Source: Clostridiales bacterium (lineage in GTDB: Bacteria > Bacillota > Clostridia > Oscillospirales > Oscillospiraceae). From it: a stretch of 43,301 nucleotides of DNA. The translations under genes were made by a program, and so were the position numbers. The notes beneath the pieces were generated by a model, which saw nothing but the letters and a program-made list of their open reading frames with translations, did not search any database and had not been told where the DNA came from. The DNA is taken from positions 1-43,301 of the forward strand of contig JAJBUK010000115.1 of NCBI GenBank assembly GCA_020860385.1, given 5' to 3'. Of this stretch, positions 36,295-42,961 are shown one piece after another. Each line of letters opens with the position of its first letter. Within the stretch, counting starts at the first letter, position 1.

Positions 36295-36371
36295 CCGGGT
36301 GTGGCGAAGTTTGGTATCGCGCTTGAATGGGGTTCAAGAGGCCTTGAGTTCGAATCTCAACACTCGGACCA
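36295..36371 (+). tRNA. tRNA-Pro(GGG)
   Basis: A 77-base cloverleaf. The acceptor arm is CCGGGTG with CACTCGG plus discriminator A and an encoded CCA. The D arm is GCGA/TCGC, the anticodon arm CTTGA/TCAAG with loop ATGGGGT (anticodon GGG), and the T arm TTGAG/CTCAA with loop TTCGAAT. All stems pair except one G-U in the acceptor. The element described at 36372-43301 begins directly after the CCA end, so this gene is the likely integration site. Confidence 0.96.
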
Positions 36372-36374
36372 AAG

Positions 36375-36428
36375 AATGATAATCCGAACGTAATTACTCA
36401 AGTGGGTAATACGTTCGGATTTATCATT
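36375..36428 (+). terminator. Long hairpin next to the tRNA
   Basis: AATGATAATCCGAACGT pairs with ACGTTCGGATTTATCATT (one bulge), and the stem extends with TTAC/GTAA. It begins 3 bases after the CCA end. It may terminate the tRNA transcript or be part of the element's left end. Confidence 0.65.
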
Positions 36429-36521
36429 TCTATTGAGATGATTCTATAAGCATGGAAAGAAGATGATTGCTTCTTTCATTCAACAGATAACGAGTTGCTC
36501 ACAATCTTTTCAATAAACTGG

Positions 36522-36549
36522 TTGAAAAAATTGTCAGTTATGCTATAAT
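36522..36549 (+). promoter_or_regulatory. Promoter of the methyltransferase-nuclease operon
   Basis: TTGAAA (36522-36527), 16 bases, and an extended -10, TGC TATAAT (36544-36549). The leader is about 100 bases. The rest of the gap 36430-36650 holds nothing else I can name. Confidence 0.75.
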
Positions 36550-36653
36550 TCAAATTAAGTTTATCTCATTTTATGGAACCTATGCAAAGTATGTACTGCC
36601 CTGAATTGTGGGCTTGATGATATTGCAGAAATATAGAAAGACGGTGAATGACT

Positions 36654-37820
36654 ATGTCCGGAAATTCCAGTTTAAGCAGGGCTAAAACTGCGCAGAATGA
36701 TGAGTTTTACACACAATATCACGATATTGAAGCGGAAATGAATGCCTATGTGGAATATGACCCTGATGTATTCCGTGGAAAAACTGTACTTTTGCCGTGT
36801 GATGACCCTGAATGGAGTAATTTTACAAGATATTTTGCAGCAAACTTTTCCCGTTTTGGGTTGAAGAAACTCATTTCAACATCATACGCAAAAGGCGCAG
36901 GAAATCAGCAAATGACCTTGTTTGAACTGCAATCACCACTGTATGATGAAGAAAAGCACGAAACACACGGTAAACTATTTACACTTACACATGACGTTGA
37001 TGGTTCGGGCAATGTTGATTCCGATGATATAGAATTTTCTGGTTATCTGGATGGTGATGGCGATTTTCGCTCAGATGAAGTGTGCAAATTACGGGATGAA
37101 GCAGACATAGTTGTCACAAACCCGCCGTTTTCTTTGTTCCGGGAATTTCTTGCATGGATTATCGCCGGGAAGAAAAAATTCGTCATTCTTGGAAATATGA
37201 ATGCCATTCCTTATAAAGAAGTGTTCCCGTATCTAAAAAACAATGAAATATGGCTTGGCTATAAGGCGTTGAATCAGGATATGTATTTTAATATCACTGA
37301 TGAGTATAAGAAATTCCTTTTGGAACACAAGAAAGAGGGTTCCGCATACAAGATTATTGATGGTGTCGTTATGGGCCGCCTTGCTTCCGCTTGCTGGTTC
37401 ACAAATCTTGAGCATGGTAGACGCCACGAGGAATTATTGCTTGACACAATGGCACATAATTTGAAATTCAACAAGAAGCTGAAACGGGAATTTGAAAAAA
37501 GATATGGCAAAGTAGAATATCCCAAATATGATAATTACGACGCGATTGAGGTACCATTCACAGAATGTATTCCGTCTGATTTTACTGGCGTAATGGGCGT
37601 ACCCATCACATTTATGGACAAATATTGTCCTGAACAGTTTGAAATCGTCTGGCAAGCAAGCGGCAACGCTTATGCAAATGCGCCACATGAAATTATGGAA
37701 GAACTACAATTTGACCCGACTGTCAAATATGGCGGCGGGCTTGGAACTGCTGTTTGTTATGGACAGGCAAAGTATTCCCGTATTCTTATCAAATTTAAGG
37801 AAAGGGGTAATAAGCAATGA
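36654..37820 (+). CDS. EcoRI-family adenine-specific DNA methyltransferase
   Basis: A 388-residue protein of the EcoRI methylase family (N6-adenine). The start SGNSSL...AQNDEFYTQ is characteristic. The catalytic NPPF motif lies at residues 156-159, preceded by ADIVVT, with [13 protein letters not shown] as the following strand and conserved [11 protein letters not shown] near residue 47. The recognition sequence cannot be read; it need not be GAATTC. ATG 36654 fits the family start, with GACGGTG upstream, though ATG 36648 is possible. It overlaps the DUF262-HNH gene by 4 bases (ATGA), which suggests that the two act together, with this enzyme protecting host DNA. Confidence 0.9.
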   Translation: MSGNSSLSRAKTAQNDEFYTQYHDIEAEMNAYVEYDPDVFRGKTVLLPCDDPEWSNFTRYFAANFSRFGLKKLISTSYAKGAGNQQMTLFELQSPLYDEEKHETHGKLFTLTHDVDGSGNVDSDDIEFSGYLDGDGDFRSDEVCKLRDEADIVVTNPPFSLFREFLAWIIAGKKKFVILGNMNAIPYKEVFPYLKNNEIWLGYKALNQDMYFNITDEYKKFLLEHKKEGSAYKIIDGVVMGRLASACWFTNLEHGRRHEELLLDTMAHNLKFNKKLKREFEKRYGKVEYPKYDNYDAIEVPFTECIPSDFTGVMGVPITFMDKYCPEQFEIVWQASGNAYANAPHEIMEELQFDPTVKYGGGLGTAVCYGQAKYSRILIKFKERGNKQ

Positions 37821-38983
37821 AAACAGAATTGCATACAAATTGGACCGTTGGTGACGTATGCGAAGGGTTTGTATTTGACCGTAACGAGGGAAAAGGGCTT
37901 TTCGGATTGGACGGACAACTGGTTATACAGCCTGAATATCAACGTAATTATATTTACGGCGATGGAAAACGTGACGTTGCTGTTATTGAATCCCTGTTGA
38001 AAGGTTATCCTTTAGGCCTTATTTACTTTGTAAAAAACAAAGATGGGTTATATGAGGTGTTGGACGGGCAACAACGGATAACATCGTTTGCACGTTTTGT
38101 AAGGCACTCATGGCCTTTTGCAGTTGAGCGCAATGGAAAGCCACGCTATTTTGGTAGCCTTGACCCGGATGAGCAAAAGAAAATCATAGAAGCGCCGTTG
38201 ACAATCTATGTTTGTGAGGGCGAACCATCAGAAATTCAGGCGTGGTTTGAAACAATCAATATTTCCGGTGTTCCACTTGTTAAGCAAGAATTGCGTAATG
38301 CAGCATATCATGGGCCGTTCGTTACTCTTGCACGTTCTGTTTTTTCCAATACAGGAAATTCAAATATGAACCGTTGGCAAACTTATGTCAAAGGGGATCC
38401 AAAGCGACAAGCTATTCTTGAAACCGCCCTTTCGTGGGTAAGTGATGGTAAAATTGATAGTTATATAGCAGCGCACCGGAATGACACCAACATTGATGAG
38501 TTGCGTAATCACTTTGACACAGTTATTGATTGGGTTGATTCAGTGTTTGAATACACAGGAAGTGAGATGTGCGGCCTTGATTGGGGTTCTCTGTATCGCC
38601 AATACCACAAAAACTCCTATTCAAAAAGCAAAATTGCTGCACGGGTGAATGAACTTATTGTTGATACGCAGATAGGAGACAGGCGCGGCATTTTTGAATA
38701 TATTCTTGGTGGAGAGGTAGACACAAGATTGTTAAGTATACGCGTCTTTGACCCTAAAACGAAAAAAATTGTATACACCAAACAGACAGCTCGGGCGAAA
38801 ACGGAGGGAAAATCAAACTGTCCGTTGTGCGCTATTGGACATGATGCAAATGCAAAGCGGATATATAAAGAATCAGAAATGGACGCCGACCATGTGACCG
38901 CATGGAGCAAAGGCGGCGCAACGGATATTTCTAACTGCCAAATGCTTTGCAAGACCCATAACCGAGCCAAAGGCAATAAATAG
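37817..38983 (+). CDS. DUF262-HNH nuclease (GmrSD-like)
   Basis: A 388-residue protein. The N-terminal DUF262 (GmrS/ParB-like) domain has [16 protein letters not shown] near residue 37, the nucleotide-binding LDGQQRITS motif at 82-90 and [15 protein letters not shown] near 150. The C-terminal HNH domain has zinc-type CPLC and the motif [12 protein letters not shown]...[15 protein letters not shown] ending at residue 387. DUF262 proteins in GmrSD, SspE and relatives use nucleotide binding to license DNA cleavage. The overlap with the EcoRI-type methyltransferase gene makes it a candidate restriction component. Target and nucleotide are unknown. Confidence 0.9.
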   Translation: MKTELHTNWTVGDVCEGFVFDRNEGKGLFGLDGQLVIQPEYQRNYIYGDGKRDVAVIESLLKGYPLGLIYFVKNKDGLYEVLDGQQRITSFARFVRHSWPFAVERNGKPRYFGSLDPDEQKKIIEAPLTIYVCEGEPSEIQAWFETINISGVPLVKQELRNAAYHGPFVTLARSVFSNTGNSNMNRWQTYVKGDPKRQAILETALSWVSDGKIDSYIAAHRNDTNIDELRNHFDTVIDWVDSVFEYTGSEMCGLDWGSLYRQYHKNSYSKSKIAARVNELIVDTQIGDRRGIFEYILGGEVDTRLLSIRVFDPKTKKIVYTKQTARAKTEGKSNCPLCAIGHDANAKRIYKESEMDADHVTAWSKGGATDISNCQMLCKTHNRAKGNK

Positions 38984-39059
38984 TAGCAAGATTTAACATT
39001 TGGTGATTGATACTTTTTAGCATAAACATTAGATGCGAGTATCAACCACAATATATGTA

Positions 39060-39102
39060 AATCAAAAAACGCCCATACACAGGATATGAGCGTTTCTTGA
39101 TT
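39060..39102. terminator. Bidirectional terminator
   Basis: AATCAAAAAACGCCCATA pairs imperfectly with TATGAGCGTTTCTTGATT. It separates the nuclease operon from the convergent rep operon. Just before it, at 39001-39048, TGATACT and AGTATCA form another inverted repeat of unclear use. Confidence 0.7.
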
Positions 39103-39293
39103 CAATCTTTCCCGAAATAGCACTCGCTGTCCTTTTCTTTCAGCTGTCGTGCTTTCCATTCTTTAAATTCTCGTTTTCCTTCTTCACTCTCGAAAAAAGC
39201 CTTTATTTCAGGAAGAAGAACGCGTGCCAGCGCTTCAACTTCATGGGGAGGGATGCCAGTGCCGTGGTCATCCGGTTTCTCTTGTCGTGCCAG
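39102..39293 (-). CDS. Small element protein (CTG start)
   Basis: A 63-residue charged protein, last gene of the rep operon: QEKPDDHGTGIPPHEVEAL followed by a helical VLLPEIKAFF segment and a Lys/Glu-rich tail ending CYFGKD. The frame opens right after a stop codon, and the only initiator in reach is CTG 39293, placed 8 bases after AGGAGGGG. It follows the FtsK-like gene by 20 bases. It has no recognised function. Small proteins of this kind are frequent in conjugative elements of Firmicutes. Confidence 0.6.
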   Translation of the reverse strand: MARQEKPDDHGTGIPPHEVEALARVLLPEIKAFFESEEGKREFKEWKARQLKEKDSECYFGKD

Positions 39294-39313
39294 TTGTTAT
39301 TCCCCTCCTCCTG

Positions 39314-40639
39314 CTAAAGCATTTGTTCATCCAGTAGATAAGCCTGAAACACGGTTCCATCTCCCGTGATGAATCGCCCTTGTACATCTTTCGGGATTTG
39401 ATCGGCTGCACTGGTATTATCCAAAATGATTTGAGACAGCACGTTATCCGCCCTGCCACAAACGCGGAAATCCAGATTGTTCCGAATCTGCCCCGGAAGG
39501 ATAGTAGCATCTGGCCGCTGTGTAGCCAGTATCAAGTGGATGCCGAAAGCTCTGCCCTGCCTTGCAATAGTGGACAGCTTGTTTTCGATTTGTCCCAGCA
39601 GCTCCTTGTCTGCCTTGCTTCTGCCGGTCTTGTCCAGCAGCTCCGCGACCTCATCACAGGCAAAAATCAGCCGGGGGAGTTTTTTCCCTGTAACCCTGCT
39701 GTATTCGCTCAGATTTGCGCACCCAGCGTTGACAAAGCACTGTTTACGCGCTTCCAGTTCTGCTACAAGTTGCTCCAGGGTCGTAAGCAAATCGGCCTCA
39801 TCGAAACACATCCGGCATTTTTTGTGCCAGGCAGCGGAAAAATCTACGCCGCCCTTAAAATCCGCTATGTAAACCTCTGCACCCTTATGAAGTGACTGCA
39901 TCAGCAACAGCTTTAACAGGACGCTTTTCCCGCTTCCTGTCGAACCGCCCAATAGGATATGAGGAATGTTTGCCAAATTGACTGTTACAGGGCCGGATAA
40001 ACTCTCTCCAAGTACAAGGACAAAATCTTCCTGGGAAAGCGTCTGCTCTGTCCATGGCAAAATAGACGGCAGTTCACACTCGGCAGGGACACCGTACACC
40101 AGAATGGTTTTTCTTCCTTTTCCATATTTAATGCTGTCGACTACGATGCCGAGCGCAGCCTCAATTCCAGCGCGATGATCTTCCCAGGTGCTGAGGGGAA
40201 TTGACACTGGGTCAAACTCCCACACCATCAGACGAGCGTTCCCAATATGTTTTTTATCTGTCGGCTTGGAGATGGAGATCAGAAAGGGCGCTTCACCGGC
40301 GTGATTCGCGATTCCACCTCTTAACAGATTTTCCCTTATCCTTGTACTGCCCCATGGCGTACCAATGAATACGAGAACGCCAAAAAGAAAAAGAATGGTA
40401 ACCAATACCAACAGCGGCACCACCAGTTTATCCATGTCTGCAATCAAAACGCTAAGGGCATCGTATCCAAAAATCGCGCCCCGGAAGTACCATAAAAGCG
40501 CTAATGCCAGCACTGCGACCAACAGGAAAAGGCTTTTCGGTGAACAGTTTCTCACCGCATTTACGCCAGCGCAAAAGCGCTTGAGCATATAACGATGCTC
40601 CGTTTTTCGGTTTATCCTATCTCGGTCGATTTGGTTCAT
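39314..40639 (-). CDS. FtsK/SpoIIIE-type ATPase (coupling-protein-like)
   Basis: A 441-residue protein with two N-terminal membrane helices (about residues 37-51 and 72-92) and a C-terminal FtsK/HerA-type motor. The Walker A is GGSTGSGKS at 231-239, VYIADFKGG follows, and a Walker B-like LIFACDEVAELL lies near 327. ILATQRPD and the IPKDVQGRF segment near the end are also typical. In Tn916- and ICEBs1-like elements such proteins (TcpA/ConQ) act as coupling proteins or DNA pumps. Here it lies 64 bases downstream of rep. CGGAGGT precedes ATG 40639. Confidence 0.9.
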   Translation of the reverse strand: MNQIDRDRINRKTEHRYMLKRFCAGVNAVRNCSPKSLFLLVAVLALALLWYFRGAIFGYDALSVLIADMDKLVVPLLVLVTILFLFGVLVFIGTPWGSTRIRENLLRGGIANHAGEAPFLISISKPTDKKHIGNARLMVWEFDPVSIPLSTWEDHRAGIEAALGIVVDSIKYGKGRKTILVYGVPAECELPSILPWTEQTLSQEDFVLVLGESLSGPVTVNLANIPHILLGGSTGSGKSVLLKLLLMQSLHKGAEVYIADFKGGVDFSAAWHKKCRMCFDEADLLTTLEQLVAELEARKQCFVNAGCANLSEYSRVTGKKLPRLIFACDEVAELLDKTGRSKADKELLGQIENKLSTIARQGRAFGIHLILATQRPDATILPGQIRNNLDFRVCGRADNVLSQIILDNTSAADQIPKDVQGRFITGDGTVFQAYLLDEQML

Positions 40640-40703
40640 ATTGAATTTACCTCCGTTACTGTGATAGCTTCAGTAAAGTCAGCCCCTTTTCAGGGGCCGA
40701 ACT

Positions 40704-41678
40704 TTACACAGGATTGTTTTTCACAGGCTGATCTACCCCATCCTTTTTATGAACGATTTTAGTGCCATCTGGCAGATATTCGATAACATTGTGGATTCGC
40801 CGCATCAGGGCACGCCAGGTTTCCGGCTTTCCATACTGAACGGCCGGGTACTGCGCTTCAAGAGGAATATTAGAGGTCAAAACGACCTTGGTGTAACAAG
40901 CTACCCGATCATTGTACCGCGCGGGAAGCGTAAGCGGATAAATGTCCAGATAATTCAGCATATCAGAAATCGGAATCTGACTGTCAAATTCTTCAAAAAC
41001 CAGCACATCCTGGCAATTGTAAGCATCAAAATTGACACCGCTGTGGCCTCTATAATTCGTGATACGGCAAATCTCCTGCGCCGGATACTGCTCGAAAATG
41101 TAACGGGTCTTTCCGGTTCCGGTGGCTCCATATAAATAGGTGACTTCCAACTGACGCTTTTCCTTGGCATATTTCCCCGTTAAAAGGGTCTGCCGAAGCG
41201 CATCCAAATCCCGCACATGGAACCCGAATTTGGGATTATCGGTGATGATTTCGACATTGTCCCTTCCGTCCTGGATGTCTTTTACAAGTTGTGCCATGGC
41301 AGGCGCTTTTTCTTCCCGTGGGCTGGGCAGTACTCCATATTCCTCAAATGTACCCGGAACGATTGTTTCTGCCTTGTCCGTATTTGCCCATTTTCCCTCT
41401 TTCAAAATATATAACCGGTTTTCCTGTGCAGTCCCATATGCCTTCTCAATATGGGCAATTTCAAAACGGTTTTTTATCGTCGAGAACCGAATGGGCGATT
41501 CTGAAAGCATGAAAATATGCGTATGATACGTTCCGGTTGTAGCGATTTCGTCTGCCAGACAGAAATATTGCAGGATAAACATCTTCAAAATTTCTACAAT
41601 TTTCTCATGGCTGAAGCCAAACAAAATCGGATTATTGATAGTCAGAGCCCACTTGCGGCTCTGCGAGTTATTAGCCAT
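40704..41678 (-). CDS. rep: CRESS-type replication initiator (HUH endonuclease-SF3 helicase)
   Basis: A 324-residue Rep. The N-terminal HUH domain has all three rolling-circle motifs: WALTINNP at residues 10-17, YHTHIF with the metal-binding His-x-His at 52-54, and YILK with the single catalytic Tyr90. The C-terminal superfamily 3 helicase has Walker A GATGTGKT at 184-191, Walker B-type VLVFEEFD and the motif C strand VVLTSNIP. This is the plan of Reps of CRESS-DNA viruses and of the bacterial pCRESS plasmids. AAAGGAG precedes ATG 41678. The candidate origin hairpin lies 34 bases upstream of the start. Confidence 0.92.
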   Translation of the reverse strand: MANNSQSRKWALTINNPILFGFSHEKIVEILKMFILQYFCLADEIATTGTYHTHIFMLSESPIRFSTIKNRFEIAHIEKAYGTAQENRLYILKEGKWANTDKAETIVPGTFEEYGVLPSPREEKAPAMAQLVKDIQDGRDNVEIITDNPKFGFHVRDLDALRQTLLTGKYAKEKRQLEVTYLYGATGTGKTRYIFEQYPAQEICRITNYRGHSGVNFDAYNCQDVLVFEEFDSQIPISDMLNYLDIYPLTLPARYNDRVACYTKVVLTSNIPLEAQYPAVQYGKPETWRALMRRIHNVIEYLPDGTKIVHKKDGVDQPVKNNPV

Positions 41679-41711
41679 TGTGTTCTCCTTTCCTGCTACA
41701 TGCGACACGAT

Positions 41712-41744
41712 TTTCCGTAGAGGTAATACTACCCTCTACGGAAA
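41712..41744 (-). other. Candidate CRESS-type replication origin hairpin
   Basis: TTTCCGTAGAGG (41712-41723) and CCTCTACGGAAA (41733-41744) form a perfect 12-bp stem around a nine-base loop. Read on the minus strand, the rep strand, the top of the hairpin is TAGTATTAC (41731 to 41723), the nonanucleotide of circovirus origins (consensus NANTATTAC), whose nick lies between TATT and AC. It is placed directly upstream of rep, as in CRESS viruses. Confidence 0.8.
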
Positions 41745-41760
41745 TGCGGCGCTGCGCTAT

Positions 41761-41803
41761 AGTCGGGGAGGCAATCCCTTGAGGGGCTTGCTTCTCCCCG
41801 ACT
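41761..41803 (-). other. Second hairpin upstream of rep
   Basis: AGTCGGGGAG and CTCCCCGACT form a 10-bp stem. It continues as GCAA/TTGC after a two-base bulge and closes with CCC-TTGA-GGG. It lies 16 bases beyond the origin-like hairpin and just after the upstream gene ends. It could be a terminator (no T-run), an accessory origin structure or a Rep-binding site. Confidence 0.55.
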
Positions 41804-41816
41804 GGCAACGCCGAGG

Positions 41817-42149
41817 TTACTCCAGCGTAGTATCCAGCACGGGATGAATCCCCGTCGCCCGGGCACCGATAGAGTACTGCCCCCGTGCCCAGTAGATGTA
41901 AAGCTCCAGGTTGTCAAACCATACCTGCTCGTACCCCTCATCAGGGGGTTCCAAGAGTTTCTTCCCGTCAATCTTAACGGTCAGCTTTTCGAACGACTTT
42001 TCAGGCGTCACGATGGTATACCCGTAACCAGCAATTTTATCCGTTCTCACGTTTTCGCGGTATTCGTACCTCGGCGTGACATCGACCAGCAGCAACGTGC
42101 TGCCGATGGATTCGTCTACCGCAATCTTCAAATCGGTCAATTTGAGCAT
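41817..42149 (-). CDS. Small element protein, possibly DUF961/YdcP-like
   Basis: A 110-residue protein of unknown function. It is rich in beta strands, with KIAGYGYTIVTPEKSFEKL in the middle and VWFDNLELYIYWARGQYS near the end. Its place at the head of the operon before rep and the FtsK-like gene resembles that of the DUF961/YdcP proteins in Tn916- and ICEBs1-type elements, but sequence similarity is weak by eye. ATG 42149 lies 11 bases after AGGAG; ATG 42158 is an alternative with very short spacing. Confidence 0.6.
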   Translation of the reverse strand: MLKLTDLKIAVDESIGSTLLLVDVTPRYEYRENVRTDKIAGYGYTIVTPEKSFEKLTVKIDGKKLLEPPDEGYEQVWFDNLELYIYWARGQYSIGARATGIHPVLDTTLE

Positions 42150-42176
42150 TATTGACATATCTCCTTTCTGCCCAGG

Positions 42177-42226
42177 TGGCACTTGGCCAAAGTGCCAAAC
42201 AGGACGATGTAACAGGTTCCTGTTAC
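42177..42226 (-). promoter_or_regulatory. Two palindromic operator candidates before the rep operon
   Basis: TGGCACTT...AAGTGCCA (42177-42197) and GTAACAG-GTTC-CTGTTAC (42209-42226) are near-perfect palindromes in the 5' region of the operon. Likely ligands are the HTH regulator encoded next door or an element repressor. A third repeat, TTTCAAAAATGAAA, lies near 42261. No confident -10/-35 pair can be picked. Confidence 0.5.
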
Positions 42227-42322
42227 TATCAATGATATCACATCTAATTCCTCAGAGATTTCAAAAATGAAATGTCAGAAATTCCAACTGTTAATTTTTT
42301 GTGAACAATTTTCATTTTTTTC

Positions 42323-42357
42323 AAAAAAATCGCCGTTCCTGATAAAGGAACGGCGAT
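42323..42357 (-). terminator. Terminator after HTH regulator gene
   Basis: On the minus strand ATCGCCGTTCC and GGAACGGCGAT form a perfect 11-bp stem followed by TTTTTT. Confidence 0.93.
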
Positions 42358-42371
42358 ATATATCTATTATT

Positions 42372-42794
42372 CTAATATTCTAAATCTTGGTTTCTTAACA
42401 GCTGAAGTCCTTGCCCATCCAATTCAATATTCCAATCGGTCACCCTGGAATATTTTCCCCAATGATTATACACATATTGATATGTTGCAATAGGGAATGC
42501 GGCGCACAACAGTTCGTCCAATTCTTCTTTTGTTAGCTTTAATGCGATGGCAATTTGAAACACATCATCCAGTGTAATTATAACAGAACTACCCAGATGC
42601 ATAATGCGAGAAAGTTTTGACTCTGACATATGAGTGGTATCTGCAAGTTCTTTTTGGGTTGTCGGTTTGTTGGTACCCCCAATTTTGGTTTTATTTTCCT
42701 TACGATTCTTCTTCAATTGCCGATGAATGTACTTACCAAGTTCAGAAAGCTCTGATTTAGATTCGGGTCTTTGCTTTGACTTTCTGTCAGCCAA
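42372..42794 (-). CDS. HTH (XRE-like) transcriptional regulator
   Basis: A 140-residue protein. A basic N-terminal helix region is followed by a helix-turn-helix (about residues 48-75: TTQKELADTTHMSESKLSRI), a LDDVFQIAIALKLTKEEL segment typical of the XRE fold, and an acidic C-terminal domain. It probably controls the element. The start is TTG 42794, with TGAGGGA upstream. It has its own terminator and is separate from the rep operon, whose upstream palindromes it may bind. Confidence 0.75.
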   Translation of the reverse strand: MADRKSKQRPESKSELSELGKYIHRQLKKNRKENKTKIGGTNKPTTQKELADTTHMSESKLSRIMHLGSSVIITLDDVFQIAIALKLTKEELDELLCAAFPIATYQYVYNHWGKYSRVTDWNIELDGQGLQLLRNQDLEY

Positions 42795-42819
42795 AGCGAA
42801 TTCCCTCAGTTACAAATAT

Positions 42820-42903
42820 TTATACGGGCTTATTGTCGAAGGTGGTGTGATGATGTCTGTTAGCATGACGCTGCAACAAAAGAAACTGCCTTTTCTGCAC
42901 CAT
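42820..42903 (-). CDS. Possible 27-residue peptide upstream of the HTH gene
   Basis: An ATG 7 bases after a full AGGAGGC ribosome site begins MVQKRQFLLLQRHANRHHH and ends at TAA after 27 codons, 25 bases before the HTH gene. The quality of the ribosome site is the main support. It could be a leader peptide for the regulator. No known family. Confidence 0.4.
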   Translation of the reverse strand: MVQKRQFLLLQRHANRHHHTTFDNKPV

Positions 42904-42961
42904 AGACACCGCCTCCTATTCGTGATCGCGTTTTGGTGAATATAATTTATCCACCTTCGAC
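42835..42961. repeat. Inverted repeat flanking the 27-residue frame
   Basis: GTCGAAGGTGG (42835-42845) and CCACCTTCGAC (42951-42961) are perfect 11-bp inverted repeats about 105 bases apart. TTCGTGAT (42920) and ATCACGAA (42972) form an interleaved second pair. The transcript could switch between the two foldings. Confidence 0.55.
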
